DNA of 11,902 bases from Methanoregulaceae archaeon (GCA_028679405.1 JAJRBP010000157.1:1-11902), one strand, 5' to 3'. Shown: positions 1 to 7,348, numbered from the stretch's first letter. Made by a program: numbers and translations. The notes: a model not told the origin generated them from the sequence alone.

Positions 1-1563
1 TCCGCAACGGTCGGGAACCCGGACGAGGTCCTTTCATGGATCTCGGGAGGCAAGACCCTGACCGGCCTGGTCGTCCAGGTTCCGGTCCCCGTCACCGAGA
101 AACGCTTCTCCTTCACGATGGAACCGGATCCCGGCAGGAGGATGGATGCAATTGCACGAATAGTCTTGGGAAAGAAGGCGATCGTCTTTGTCGGGAGCAG
201 GAGCGAGGCAGAAGAGACGATGCGTGCCCTTCAGGGGAGGCTCGGGCATGTCGCGATCCATCACTCCTCCCTCTCGCACGAACTCCGGAAGGAGGCTGAA
301 TCCGTCTTCCTGACAGGACAGAGTGCATGTATCATCTCGACGAGCAGCCTCGAGCTCGGGATCGATATAGGGGAGCTAGACCTGGTCGTCCAGGTCGGGG
401 TTCCATCGACCGTCTCCTCATTCCTCCAGCGGATGGGCAGGAGCGGACGGAGGGGGAGGCCCCCGCACGTCGCCTGTATCGCATCGGACCGGTGCGAACT
501 TCTCTGCCAGGTGGCGGTAATATCCTGCGCACGCCGACGCGAGGTCGAGGATCTCGTCCCGCCGGCGGACCCGGTGAACGTCCTCGTGCAACAGATCTTC
601 CTGTCCCTGGTAAGGACCCGCCGGACGTCGAGGTTCACCCTGGCCCGTGAACTCCTCTCACTCTCTCCTTTCGGGCACATCCCTGAGAAAACCCTGGTGA
701 GGATCCTTGATCATCTGACAGCCGCCGGGTACCTCTGCACCGATGGCGACATGATAATGCTCGGGACCGAGGCGGAAAAAGTTCTAGGCCGGGCGAACTG
801 GAGAGACCTCTACTCGGTGATCCCCGGAGGTGGGGAGATGCGGGCGGTCACGCCTGACGGAGAGGTCGTCGGCCGGCTCGATGCCAGGTTCATCGGGAGC
901 AGGGGCGGAGATGCATTCTCCCTGGGCGGCAGGAGCTGGAGAGTCGTGAAATCTGACGAGTCGAGGGAACAGGTCGTGGTCGTCCCGGGAGCACCCAGCG
1001 AGTCTAGAACGTTCTGGACTGGCAGCGAGATCGGGCTCTCGCCCCTGATCTGCAGGGAGGTGAGGAGGATCCTGGTGGCGCGGTCGTCGGGGCTCCCCTT
1101 ATCTGCAGATGTCCGCGAGTGTATCGCGTCTGTTGCGGACTCCCTCGGAGAGGGCATCGGGGAGGATAATCTCCCCGTATTTTTCAGGACCGGACCTGAA
1201 ATAAAAAATCCTTCTGTGACAGTACTCACGTTCCAGGGGAAGCGGTTCAACCGGCTCCTTTCCGCGCTCCTCTTGAGAGAGATGGGAGGCAGGCGGCGCA
1301 TCACCTACCATGATTTCGGGGTGAAGATAACCGGGATGAAAAGTCAGGATGCTCCTCTGAAGGTAAAGGAAGCGATAGACCGGATCCGGACGCTCAGCCC
1401 GGGAGAGGCCGCGAACCACCTCTCCCTCCCCCCGCCATCTCTCTGGAAGTTCGGTCCGCTCCTCCCGGATCCCGTATTCCGCGAGATGGTCCTCCTGGAT
1501 TATTACGCAATCGGGCCTTTTCTCGCTGTCCTGAAACCCATGCGAACTGATGTTCCCGGATGA
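1..1563 (+). CDS. Lhr-like DEAD/DEAH helicase, 5' end outside the window
   Basis: The frame is open from base 1, so the gene begins upstream; 520 residues are visible, ending at TGA 1561-1563. It opens exactly on helicase motif III (SAT, visible residues 1-3). RecA domain 2 follows: the motif IV region IVFVGSRSEAEE (about 61-72), motif V TSSLELGIDI (about 114-123) and motif VI QRMGRSGRR (about 143-151), all in the wording typical of Lhr proteins. After this come an Lhr-type winged helix (NVLVQQIFLSL onward), a beta-rich segment with GDAFSLGGRSWRV, and the C-terminal segment with RFNRLLSALLL. Lhr-family proteins are ATP-dependent 3'-5' helicases linked to DNA repair or RNA metabolism. Walker A and DEAD/DEAH boxes must lie upstream and cannot be checked. 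If motif III sits near residue 190-200 as usual, the whole protein would be about 710-720 residues, shorter than classic Lhr-core proteins. The family call is firm; the cellular role is not. Confidence 0.9.
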   Translation, partial: SATVGNPDEVLSWISGGKTLTGLVVQVPVPVTEKRFSFTMEPDPGRRMDAIARIVLGKKAIVFVGSRSEAEETMRALQGRLGHVAIHHSSLSHELRKEAESVFLTGQSACIISTSSLELGIDIGELDLVVQVGVPSTVSSFLQRMGRSGRRGRPPHVACIASDRCELLCQVAVISCARRREVEDLVPPADPVNVLVQQIFLSLVRTRRTSRFTLARELLSLSPFGHIPEKTLVRILDHLTAAGYLCTDGDMIMLGTEAEKVLGRANWRDLYSVIPGGGEMRAVTPDGEVVGRLDARFIGSRGGDAFSLGGRSWRVVKSDESREQVVVVPGAPSESRTFWTGSEIGLSPLICREVRRILVARSSGLPLSADVRECIASVADSLGEGIGEDNLPVFFRTGPEIKNPSVTVLTFQGKRFNRLLSALLLREMGGRRRITYHDFGVKITGMKSQDAPLKVKEAIDRIRTLSPGEAANHLSLPPPSLWKFGPLLPDPVFREMVLLDYYAIGPFLAVLKPMRTDVPG

Positions 1564-1564
1564 T

Positions 1565-1608
1565 ACCTGATTCCTGAAGGTGCAGTGAGCAGGGATGTTT
1601 TTTCAGGT
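1565..1608. terminator. Shared terminator region between convergent genes
   Basis: The helicase gene and the ABC permease gene converge with only 39 bases between their stops. On the plus strand a T6 run (1598-1603) follows the helicase stop by 34 bases, which fits archaeal oligo-T termination. ACCTGA (1565-1570) and TCAGGT (1603-1608) form a 6-base inverted repeat around the gap. The T run overlaps the stop codon of the permease. No matching T run is seen for the minus-strand operon. Confidence 0.4.
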
Positions 1609-2439
1609 GACCACTGCCACCCGAAACCTCCACCATGCGACGAGGAACATCGAGACTGCGAATCCCACAAGCACCGAAAATGAGAGGAAAATGTCAGCGG
1701 GTGTCTGGGAGTAGTGTACTCCGATCGAATAGAACTCGTCGCCTATTGCAAAATACCGGATGCCGTTGATGAGGTGGGTGAGCGGGTTCCACTTCGAGAG
1801 CTCCTGGAGGAACACCGGAAAAGCGCTCACCGGGTAGAGCGCGTTGCTCGCAAAGAAGATGGGCATGGTAAGGAGCGTGATGATCCCCTGCAGACCTTCC
1901 GGCGTCTCCATCGATATCGATATTGCTGCCGAGAAAAAGAGGAATCCGAGCGAGAAGACCGCGACAAAGAGCATCACGCCCAGGAGGGCTATGATGGTAT
2001 CGACGGGTGCAAATCCTGCAAAGAAGCCGACACCTATCAGGAGGCCGAACCCGATGATGATAAAAGCCTGGATGAAGGACTTCGTCATCCCAGAGAGTCC
2101 GATCCCGAGGATGATATGGTTCCTTGGAAGGGGGCTTGCGAGGATCTCACGCATGAGGCCCCAGTTCTTGTCGAAGAGGAGGACTATCCCGCCAAAGAGG
2201 CTTGTAAACAGGGTAGTCATCGCAATCACCCCCGCTCCCATGAACGTGAGGTACGGGACCTGGATGCTCCCGGGGACTATCGGGATCCCGGCACCGAGAC
2301 GATCGAAATTGGCCGACATCGCGATCCCGAAGAATGCCATCCAGAGGGCAGGCTGGACCAGCGAGGAGATCAGGAGGGTCCTGAACCTGACGAAGCGTAT
2401 CATGTCGCGCCAGTAGATAGTGAGAAATCCCGTGTGCAT
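1603..2439 (-). CDS. ABC-2 type transporter permease (DrrB/NodJ-like)
   Basis: This 278-residue integral membrane protein is the permease half of an exporter whose ATPase is encoded immediately upstream. About six hydrophobic segments are visible (roughly residues 21-41, 65-88, 121-141, 148-172, 182-204 and 247-270). The motif NPLTHLINGIRY (218-229), before the last membrane segment, is the ABC-2 family hallmark. The short cytoplasmic N-terminus running into the first membrane segment is also typical. Length matches the family. The start ATG (2437-2439) lies two bases after the ATPase stop. A strong SD (AGGGAGGA, read on the minus strand, 2447-2454) sits 7 bases before it inside the ATPase gene, so translation is probably coupled. 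Relatives export drugs, lipids or polysaccharides; the substrate here cannot be read from sequence. Confidence 0.92.
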   Translation of the reverse strand: MHTGFLTIYWRDMIRFVRFRTLLISSLVQPALWMAFFGIAMSANFDRLGAGIPIVPGSIQVPYLTFMGAGVIAMTTLFTSLFGGIVLLFDKNWGLMREILASPLPRNHIILGIGLSGMTKSFIQAFIIIGFGLLIGVGFFAGFAPVDTIIALLGVMLFVAVFSLGFLFFSAAISISMETPEGLQGIITLLTMPIFFASNALYPVSAFPVFLQELSKWNPLTHLINGIRYFAIGDEFYSIGVHYSQTPADIFLSFSVLVGFAVSMFLVAWWRFRVAVVT

Positions 2440-2441
2440 GG

Positions 2442-3425
2442 CTATTTCCTCCCTGGTGCCGTGGATTGTTTTTCCTGACTTTCGTCCCTGATCTCCCTGC
2501 CGGTATAGTGGACAAATACATCGTCCATCGATGGCTTCTTGAGGTTGACAGTGACGATCCCGATATGTTTCTCTCTGAGGCGCTCGATAAGGACGGGGAG
2601 GAGGTGGGTGCCGTCGGCAGTGATCATGACCAGGAGTCCTTTCGATTTTCTTCCTATGCTTTTCACGTCGGGGACCGACCCGAGGATCCGCTCGGCCTCG
2701 TCATTGTCGCTCGTCTCAAGATAGATCAGGTCCTGGCCGAGGGTATTCTTCAACTCCCACGACCTGCCACGTGCGATTATCCGCCCCCGGTCCATGATGC
2801 AGATCCGGTCAGATAGCTGATCGGCCTCGTCCATGTAGTGTGTCGTCAAAAAGATGGTAGTTCCCTGGCGGTTCACCTCCTGGATATAGCCCCACATACG
2901 GATCCTCGTCTGGGGGTCGAGGCCGATCGTGGGCTCGTCAAGAAAGAGTACAATCGGACGCGTCATCAGTCCCCGGGCGATCTCGAGCCTCCGTTTCATC
3001 CCCCCCGAGAGGTGCTTGGTGAGCACGTCCCTCTTGGAGGCGAGTTCCACGAGTTCCAGAAGCTCCTCGATTCTTGTCCTGCGCTCTTCCCGCCCCATGG
3101 AGTACAGCCTCCCGTGAAATTCAAGGATCTCCCAGACCGTCATATCGCGGTCGAGGGTCACCTCCTGGAAAACGATCCCGATGGACTCACGTACCTTCTG
3201 TGACTCCTTTGAGACATCAAACCCCGCCACCATTGCCTCCCCTTTCTGGAGGCGCTGGAGAGTAGTGAGGACGTTGATGGCCGTGCTCTTCCCCGCACCG
3301 TTCGGTCCGAGGAATGAGAAGATTTCCCCCTTGCGCACCGCGAAGCTGATCCCGTCTACGGCCTGAACGTCACCGTAGGCATGGAAGAGATCCTTTACTT
3401 CGATGATGTTTCCGTCTTCTGCCAT
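2442..3425 (-). CDS. ABC transporter ATP-binding protein (DrrA-like)
   Basis: This 327-residue cytoplasmic ATPase drives the ABC-2 permease encoded next. All nucleotide-binding motifs are intact: Walker A GPNGAGKST (40-48), Q-loop glutamine 87, signature LSGGMKRR (139-146), Walker B VLFLDEP (159-165), D-loop GLD (168-170) and switch histidine 196. The roughly 110-residue C-terminal extension, with NLKKPSMDDVFVHYTGREIR, is the one typical of the DrrA/ABC-2 exporter branch. The ATG at 3423-3425 is chosen because the ABC fold begins almost at once; no clear SD precedes it. A weak TATA-like AATTAA lies about 27 bases upstream on the minus strand, so the message may be leaderless. The flavoprotein gene ends 74 bases upstream on the same strand, so read-through from it is also possible. 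Confidence 0.95.
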   Translation of the reverse strand: MAEDGNIIEVKDLFHAYGDVQAVDGISFAVRKGEIFSFLGPNGAGKSTAINVLTTLQRLQKGEAMVAGFDVSKESQKVRESIGIVFQEVTLDRDMTVWEILEFHGRLYSMGREERRTRIEELLELVELASKRDVLTKHLSGGMKRRLEIARGLMTRPIVLFLDEPTIGLDPQTRIRMWGYIQEVNRQGTTIFLTTHYMDEADQLSDRICIMDRGRIIARGRSWELKNTLGQDLIYLETSDNDEAERILGSVPDVKSIGRKSKGLLVMITADGTHLLPVLIERLREKHIGIVTVNLKKPSMDDVFVHYTGREIRDESQEKQSTAPGRK

Positions 3426-3499
3426 CTGTTGCCTGCTGATGGTATCCGGTTAATTGACCTGGGCGGATTCCGGTAACTGGCGGTTATTCCGCAACCCGA

Positions 3500-4066
3500 T
3501 CAATGAAGTTTCCTGACGAGCTCAGCCACGTTCTGTGCGAACAACCGCACGGTAGCGATTCCCTCGGTATCTTTCCAGACGTCGCCCGGCTCACGTCCAA
3601 AGACCATGTTCCAGTAGTTCGAACCCGGAACAATCATCTCGTTGATGAGGAAAAACATGAGCATCTCCTGGACGGTTGCGGTATGTCCGCCCCTTCTCGC
3701 GACAGCGATAGGCCCCCCGACCTTCCACGAGAGGAAGTTGTCGGTCGCCATGGAGACCATGCCGATCCGCTGGAGGGCGGCCATTACGTCCCCGCGGGCG
3801 GTGCCGAAGTACACGGGCGATGCGACGATGAAGCCGTCCGATTCCCGAAGCTTCCCGATGATCTCGTTCAGGTCATCGGGGAGGACGCACATCCCCTCCT
3901 CCCCGCAACGGTAACAGGCCGTGCATGACTCGATCTTCTTTCCCGCGAGCGAGACGATCTCGGTCGTTACGTCAGAGCTCTCGATGACTCTTGCGCATTC
4001 CTCGACGATCTGGGCGGTATTTCCTTTCGGCCGGGGGCTGCCACAGAGCAGGAGTACCTTCTTCAT
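3500..4066 (-). CDS. Iron-sulfur flavoprotein (Isf-like NADPH-dependent FMN reductase family)
   Basis: This is a 188-residue flavodoxin-fold protein. The N-terminal beta strand KKVLLLCGS leads into the FMN phosphate loop SPRPKGNT (10-17), and SPVYFGTARG (83-92) is the second flavin-contact loop. Between them lies a compact cysteine cluster at C48, C51, C54 and C60 (CX2CX2CX5C), the pattern that holds the 4Fe-4S cluster in methanogen Isf. Length is close to that of characterised Isf. Family members pass electrons, often from ferredoxin, to small acceptors such as O2, H2O2 or quinones; the partner here is unknown. The frame is open to an ATG at 4120, but that start would put the promoter at 4093-4106 inside the gene. 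The ATG at 4066 starts right at the conserved strand and is preferred. The gene lies upstream of the ABC exporter on the same strand. Confidence 0.88.
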   Translation of the reverse strand: MKKVLLLCGSPRPKGNTAQIVEECARVIESSDVTTEIVSLAGKKIESCTACYRCGEEGMCVLPDDLNEIIGKLRESDGFIVASPVYFGTARGDVMAALQRIGMVSMATDNFLSWKVGGPIAVARRGGHTATVQEMLMFFLINEMIVPGSNYWNMVFGREPGDVWKDTEGIATVRLFAQNVAELVRKLH

Positions 4067-4092
4067 GGCTACAGGTTCTGCCCGGATCCGGG

Positions 4093-4106
4093 ATAAATAT
4101 CTTTCC
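4093..4106 (-). promoter_or_regulatory. TATA box and BRE of the flavoprotein gene
   Basis: Read on the minus strand, the purine-rich BRE GGAAAG (4106-4101) is followed by ATATTTAT (4100-4093). The box centre is about 30 bases from the ATG at 4066, which puts the expected transcription start around 4070, giving a leaderless or nearly leaderless message. This position is the main reason for preferring the shorter protein start. Confidence 0.6.
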
Positions 4107-4205
4107 GCGCCTGAGTGCACCAGCGGAAAAGAGCGAGGGTATTGCAGGGCATGGGCTCAGCGGGAACCGGTGACACTTTAGCGGGGACTAATATCCAGCC
4201 GGAAT

Positions 4206-4217
4206 GAAGAAGAAAAA
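4206..4217 (-). terminator. Oligo-T terminator of the secreted repeat-protein gene
   Basis: On the minus strand, TTTTTCTTCTTC begins 18 bases after the stop codon at 4235-4237. A pyrimidine tract rich in T is the usual archaeal termination signal. It suggests that this gene is not cotranscribed with the flavoprotein gene, which also has its own promoter at 4093-4106. Nothing else recognisable was seen in the gap 4067-4234. Confidence 0.5.
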
Positions 4218-4234
4218 TTCAGGGTGCGGGGGCT

Positions 4235-5086
4235 TCACCCGGTGAGCCAGCCGAAGATCCCCCGATCGGACTTCTCTTTCTGAGAAATTTCTGCGAGGCG
4301 GGTTTGTTCCTTCTCGAGTACCGATATCTGGGTCGCTATTACCTGCGAGGTGGCAGCATCCAGGCCTGCACCCTGGAATATCTGGCGGAGCTCCCGGAGG
4401 ATCCCTGTGTTCTTTCCCGTCTCCGTCTCTATCCCGAGCGCAGCAGATCTGTCCCCCCCTGATATAATCCGTGAGATCGGATCCCTGTTCCTGATTCGCT
4501 CCTCGAGGGCGGTCATATTCTTCGAGGAAGCCTCGAGCGATGAGACGAATTCTGAGACCTGCAGGCCATGGGACCCTGCGAGGGCCTGTGCCGACGCGAG
4601 TGAATAGAGTGCGAGGGTCACTTCGCTTGCGCCCGCCCCTCCAAGAGCTGCCCGTTCAGAATCAATAATATCTGCGAGGTCACTCCCGGAACCCGCCACA
4701 CGTATTTCGTGGCCGCCGACGTCGACCACGGACCCTGCAGCAACACTCCCGCTCAGTTCTGAAACCTCCTGCCCAGGTGTCTCATTCCTGAACCGTTCAC
4801 GCTCGTCAACAGTGACTACCGGAACGTACGTCGTATTCAGGAGTTCTGCCTGCTCGTGCCCGGGAGTATTGTTCTTGATCGCTTCGCGTTCATCAACCAC
4901 GATGGTTGGTGCATAAGATGCCTTCAGGAGTTCTGCCTGCTCGTGTTCAGGAGTATTGTTCTTAATTGCTTCGCGTTCGTCGATCACGATCGTAGGTGCA
5001 TAGGCCACTGATGCTGCTGCCGCGTGGAGTGGGATGGCCAGAAGGCATACACAGAGACAAAGGGTTACGATAGTCTTTCCTGACAT
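4235..5086 (-). CDS. Secreted protein with three 29-residue N-terminal repeats, unknown family
   Basis: The function is not recognised. The 283-residue product starts with a clear signal peptide (basic start, hydrophobic core about 6-20, probable cut after the alanines at 22-25); no lipobox cysteine is in place. Three gapless 29-residue repeats follow from Y29, Y58 and Y87, each built on the pattern YxPxxxVDERE...N-x-TP..E..EL. Repeats 1 and 2 share 24 of 29 residues and repeat 3 has diverged. Each repeat carries an N-x-T sequon (N43, N72, N101), consistent with glycosylation outside the cell. The rest (about 115-283) is polar and largely alpha-helical in appearance, with a probable coiled coil at 252-272 and the end GIFGWLTG. 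There is no C-terminal membrane anchor. A weak TATA-like CTATATCC (minus strand, near 5126-5133) lies about 42 bases before the ATG. The divergent neighbour is the HEAT-repeat gene. The protein could act at the cell surface or be released. Confidence 0.75.
   Translation of the reverse strand: MSGKTIVTLCLCVCLLAIPLHAAAASVAYAPTIVIDEREAIKNNTPEHEQAELLKASYAPTIVVDEREAIKNNTPGHEQAELLNTTYVPVVTVDERERFRNETPGQEVSELSGSVAAGSVVDVGGHEIRVAGSGSDLADIIDSERAALGGAGASEVTLALYSLASAQALAGSHGLQVSEFVSSLEASSKNMTALEERIRNRDPISRIISGGDRSAALGIETETGKNTGILRELRQIFQGAGLDAATSQVIATQISVLEKEQTRLAEISQKEKSDRGIFGWLTG
4742..5002 (-). repeat. Three tandem 87-base coding repeats
   Basis: Units lie at 5002-4916, 4915-4829 and 4828-4742 on the minus strand, each exactly 29 codons with no gap or frame change. 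The first two units are close at DNA level as well as in protein, while the third differs at many positions. This fits an old duplication followed by a more recent one. The period is in frame and encodes the repeats of the secreted protein. Confidence 0.85.
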
Positions 5087-5293
5087 GGTTATCCGACCTG
5101 GTCTGTAGTGATACCACCAACCTTGGATATAGGCATTTGGGTCCCGGCACCCTCTCCAGGGTACACCGGTCAGCCTGGATTTGCGTCTTCACCAGAAAAG
5201 TTAGGTGGGAGAATATCCATCTGGTAGTACGGAATGGCCTTGCATTTCACCGGGACAGACCGGTCAGTGCCCGGGACCTTCGTGAACGATACC

Positions 5294-5635
5294 ATGGGTG
5301 GAGAGGAACAGGATACGGACCTTCCGGCCAGGAAAGAGGAAGAGCGATTCCAGTACTTCATAAGGATGCTTACCGACGAGGACGTCAGCAGGCGATGGAA
5401 AGCCGCAGAAGCACTCGCGAGGATTGGGGATACCAGGGCGGTTGAACCGTTGATCCAGGCTCTTTCCGATGATGACTGGCGGGTCAGGCAGAAGGTTGCA
5501 TGGGCACTCGGATATCTTGGGGATCCAAGAGCGATCACCCCGCTCCGGAGAGCTTACCCGGGGGATCTCGAAGGAGTCCAGGAGATGATCACCGAGGCGA
5601 TCGAGATGATCAGGCGAAAGACCTACGGGCGTTAA
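5294..5635 (+). CDS. Small HEAT-repeat protein (PBS-lyase-type repeats)
   Basis: The protein has 113 residues from the ATG at 5294. Two HEAT-like helical pairs are clear: DVSRRWKAAEALARIGD with AVEPLIQAL (about 30-57), then DWRVRQKVAWALGYLGD with AITPLRRAY (about 61-88). A third partial repeat runs to about residue 108. The motifs R-KAAEAL-RIGD..AV-PLI are those of the E/Z-type repeats first named in phycobilin lyases; in archaea such small proteins are usually binding scaffolds of unknown partner, so no enzyme activity is claimed. An in-frame ATG at 5234 would add 20 residues (MALHFTGTDRSVPGTFVNDT) that do not look like the fold. Neither start has a good SD, so the choice is uncertain. The gene is upstream of lysS on the same strand, but lysS appears to have its own promoter. 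Confidence 0.82.
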   Translation: MGGEEQDTDLPARKEEERFQYFIRMLTDEDVSRRWKAAEALARIGDTRAVEPLIQALSDDDWRVRQKVAWALGYLGDPRAITPLRRAYPGDLEGVQEMITEAIEMIRRKTYGR

Positions 5636-5661
5636 TTCCCCCGAACCGGGGATCTCCTCAC

Positions 5662-5690
5662 TATTAATACTCTGCAGGAACCAAATATAA
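5662..5690 (+). promoter_or_regulatory. Candidate lysS promoter, two TATA-like boxes
   Basis: TATTAATAC (about 5663-5670) and CCAAATATAA (5681-5690) are both acceptable archaeal box A sequences. With a start about 27 bases after the box centre, the first predicts transcription from about 5693 and the second from about 5714. Only the first would include the whole folded element at 5705-5790. Either gives lysS a leader of about 100 to 120 bases, long for an archaeal message. Confidence 0.45.
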
Positions 5691-5704
5691 GAACGGACGA
5701 CCGG

Positions 5705-5790
5705 GAGGCAGGGGAGGTTATCTGCGACCAGGGAACACCGTCGTAAGTTACGGTCCGGCCCCGGGTATCCCTGTGGGACACCCCTGCCTC
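5705..5790 (+). ncRNA. Structured RNA element in the lysS leader
   Basis: A perfect 10-base stem closes the element: GAGGCAGGGG (5705-5714) with CCCCTGCCTC (5781-5790). Inside lie a short hairpin GGTT/GACC with one wobble pair (5716-5729), a hairpin ACCGT/ACGGT (5737-5741 with 5750-5754) and a stronger one GGGTATCCC/GGGACACCC (5763-5771 with 5775-5783; eight of nine pairs, loop TGT). The last hairpin and the closing stem share CCC 5781-5783, so the two can trade pairs. The element ends 23 bases before the lysS ATG. It lacks a T-loop and a proper anticodon arm, so it is not a tRNA. Calling it a cis-regulatory leader is inference; a separate small RNA is the alternative. Confidence 0.4.
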
Positions 5791-5813
5791 AAAAGCGAGT
5801 TGGCGCGATACGT

Positions 5814-7337
5814 ATGACATCTCCACACGACCTTGACTTTGACGACCAGAGGATCGAGAAGGCCCGTGGTCTTGGTGACTCCGGGTTACAGGCCTACCCA
5901 CATACCTTCGAGAGAAAAGACACTATTCTGGATATACGGAGGCGGTTCCATGATATTGGTCACGACAAGAGCGAGGAACAGGTGGTCACCGCCGGAAGGA
6001 TCTACACGGTCAGGGACCATGGAAAGACGGTATTTGCAGATCTCGGGGATGAGAGCGGGAGGATCCAGCTCTACATAAGGAAGAACGATATCGGTCCGGA
6101 ACAATTCGACACCGTTGTCCGGCGCCTGGACAGGGGAGATATCGCAGGAGTCAGCGGCCATGTGTTCAGGACGAAGCTCGGTGAGATCACCATCTGGGTG
6201 GACGGCATCACCATCCTCTCGAAAGCGCTCTGTGCACTCCCGGAAAAATTCCATGGCTTAAGGGACGTCGAGAAGCGGTACCGCAACCGATATATCGACC
6301 TGATCGTGAACGAGGAGAGCCGCGAGAAATTCCGGGTGAGGAGCCGGGTCATTGCGGCCCTCAGGCGCTATCTCGAGGACCGGGGGTTCCTTGAGTTCGA
6401 GACACCGATCCTCCAGCCGGTATATGGCGGTGCAAACGCGCGGCCCTTCACCACCTTCCACCACGCTCTTTCACAGAACCTCTTCCTCAGGATCGCGCCC
6501 GAACTCTATTTGAAAAGGCTGGTCGTCGGCGGTTTTGAGAAGGTTTTCGAGGTTGCCAGGAACTTCCGGAACGAGGACATCGACTCCCACCACAACCCCG
6601 AGTTCTCGATGGTGGAGATCTACGAGGCCTACCGTGACTATAACGACATGATAGCGCTCTCCGAGGGGATCATCTCCCATATCGTCAACAGGATCCACGG
6701 CACCTACGAGGTCTGTGTCGACGGGACGGTCATTGATTTCACTCCTCCCTGGAGGAGACTGTCGATGGAGGAGGCGGTCCTGGAATACGCCGGGATAGAG
6801 GTCCGGGAGAAGGATACCGAAACTCTCCGATCTATCGCAAGGGACAGGGGTATAAAGGAGTATGAAGAACCGAAAACATGGCGTGAATTCCTCGTCCTGT
6901 TCTTCGAGAACCTCGTCGAGGACCAGCTGGTGCAGCCTACCTTCGTCCATGATTTCCCGGTGGAAAATTCCCCCCTTGCCAAGAGTCACCGGGTGAAGGA
7001 AGGGTTTACCGAGCGCTTCGAACTGTTCATCTACCGGATGGAGATCGCGAACGGTTTTTCAGAACTGAACGATCCCCTTGACCAGCAGGTCAGGTTCGAG
7101 GCACAGGACCGGAGGCGTCTTGCCGGGGACTGTGAAGCGCAGATGATCGACTACGACTTTATCAACGCGCTTGGTTACGGGATGCCGCCAACTGGAGGCG
7201 TTGGAATTGGGATCGACCGGCTGGTGATGCTTATCACCGGGAGCACCTCGATCAAGGAGGTGATCCTCTTCCCCCAGATGAAGAGCGGAGAGGGGGCATG
7301 TGATCAGGAACCCTCGCCTGATGATCCAGAGCAATAA
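5814..7337 (+). CDS. lysS: Lysyl-tRNA synthetase, class II
   Basis: This 507-residue cytoplasmic enzyme activates lysine with ATP and charges tRNA-Lys. The N-terminal OB-fold anticodon-binding domain spans about 57-135 (VVTAGRIYTVRDHGKTVFADL). The class II catalytic core has motif 1 around FLEFETPILQPVYGGANARP (192-211), motif 2 as FRNEDIDSHHNPEFSMVE (251-268) and motif 3 as GVGIGIDRLVML (462-473). Lysine-pocket segments such as EIANGFSELNDP (410-421) are intact, and length is normal. The ATG at 5814 leaves the expected short N-terminus before QRIEKARGLG; no SD is visible. The last 18 residues or so, after FPQMK, are an acidic tail. Most archaea use an unrelated class I LysRS, so this bacterial-type enzyme probably traces to an old transfer; some methanogens (e.g. 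Methanosarcina) carry both classes. Confidence 0.96.
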   Translation: MTSPHDLDFDDQRIEKARGLGDSGLQAYPHTFERKDTILDIRRRFHDIGHDKSEEQVVTAGRIYTVRDHGKTVFADLGDESGRIQLYIRKNDIGPEQFDTVVRRLDRGDIAGVSGHVFRTKLGEITIWVDGITILSKALCALPEKFHGLRDVEKRYRNRYIDLIVNEESREKFRVRSRVIAALRRYLEDRGFLEFETPILQPVYGGANARPFTTFHHALSQNLFLRIAPELYLKRLVVGGFEKVFEVARNFRNEDIDSHHNPEFSMVEIYEAYRDYNDMIALSEGIISHIVNRIHGTYEVCVDGTVIDFTPPWRRLSMEEAVLEYAGIEVREKDTETLRSIARDRGIKEYEEPKTWREFLVLFFENLVEDQLVQPTFVHDFPVENSPLAKSHRVKEGFTERFELFIYRMEIANGFSELNDPLDQQVRFEAQDRRRLAGDCEAQMIDYDFINALGYGMPPTGGVGIGIDRLVMLITGSTSIKEVILFPQMKSGEGACDQEPSPDDPEQ

Positions 7338-7348
7338 GGGCCGAATCG

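Noticed and set aside
1714..2478. Open plus-strand frame across the ABC permease
   Set aside because: The product is extremely rich in Asp, Glu, Arg and His, the usual antisense image of a hydrophobic membrane protein; the permease on the other strand is certain.
4067..4120. Extended N-terminus of the flavoprotein from the upstream ATG at 4120
   Set aside because: The extra 18 residues precede the conserved first strand and overlap a good BRE/TATA box whose predicted start site is just before the ATG at 4066.
4742..5002. Tandem repeats as a CRISPR array
   Set aside because: The 87-base units abut without spacers, stay in frame and encode a protein repeat.
5638..5651. CCCC/GGGG hairpin after the HEAT-repeat gene as a terminator
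   Set aside because: The stem is only four pairs and no T tract follows; archaeal termination depends mainly on the T tract.
5705..5790. Possible tRNA, because the element is 86 bases long and closed by a long stem
   Set aside because: The 3' hairpin has no TTCRANN-type T-loop, its stem has a mismatch, there is no 7-base anticodon loop in the right place, and the stem is longer than an acceptor arm.
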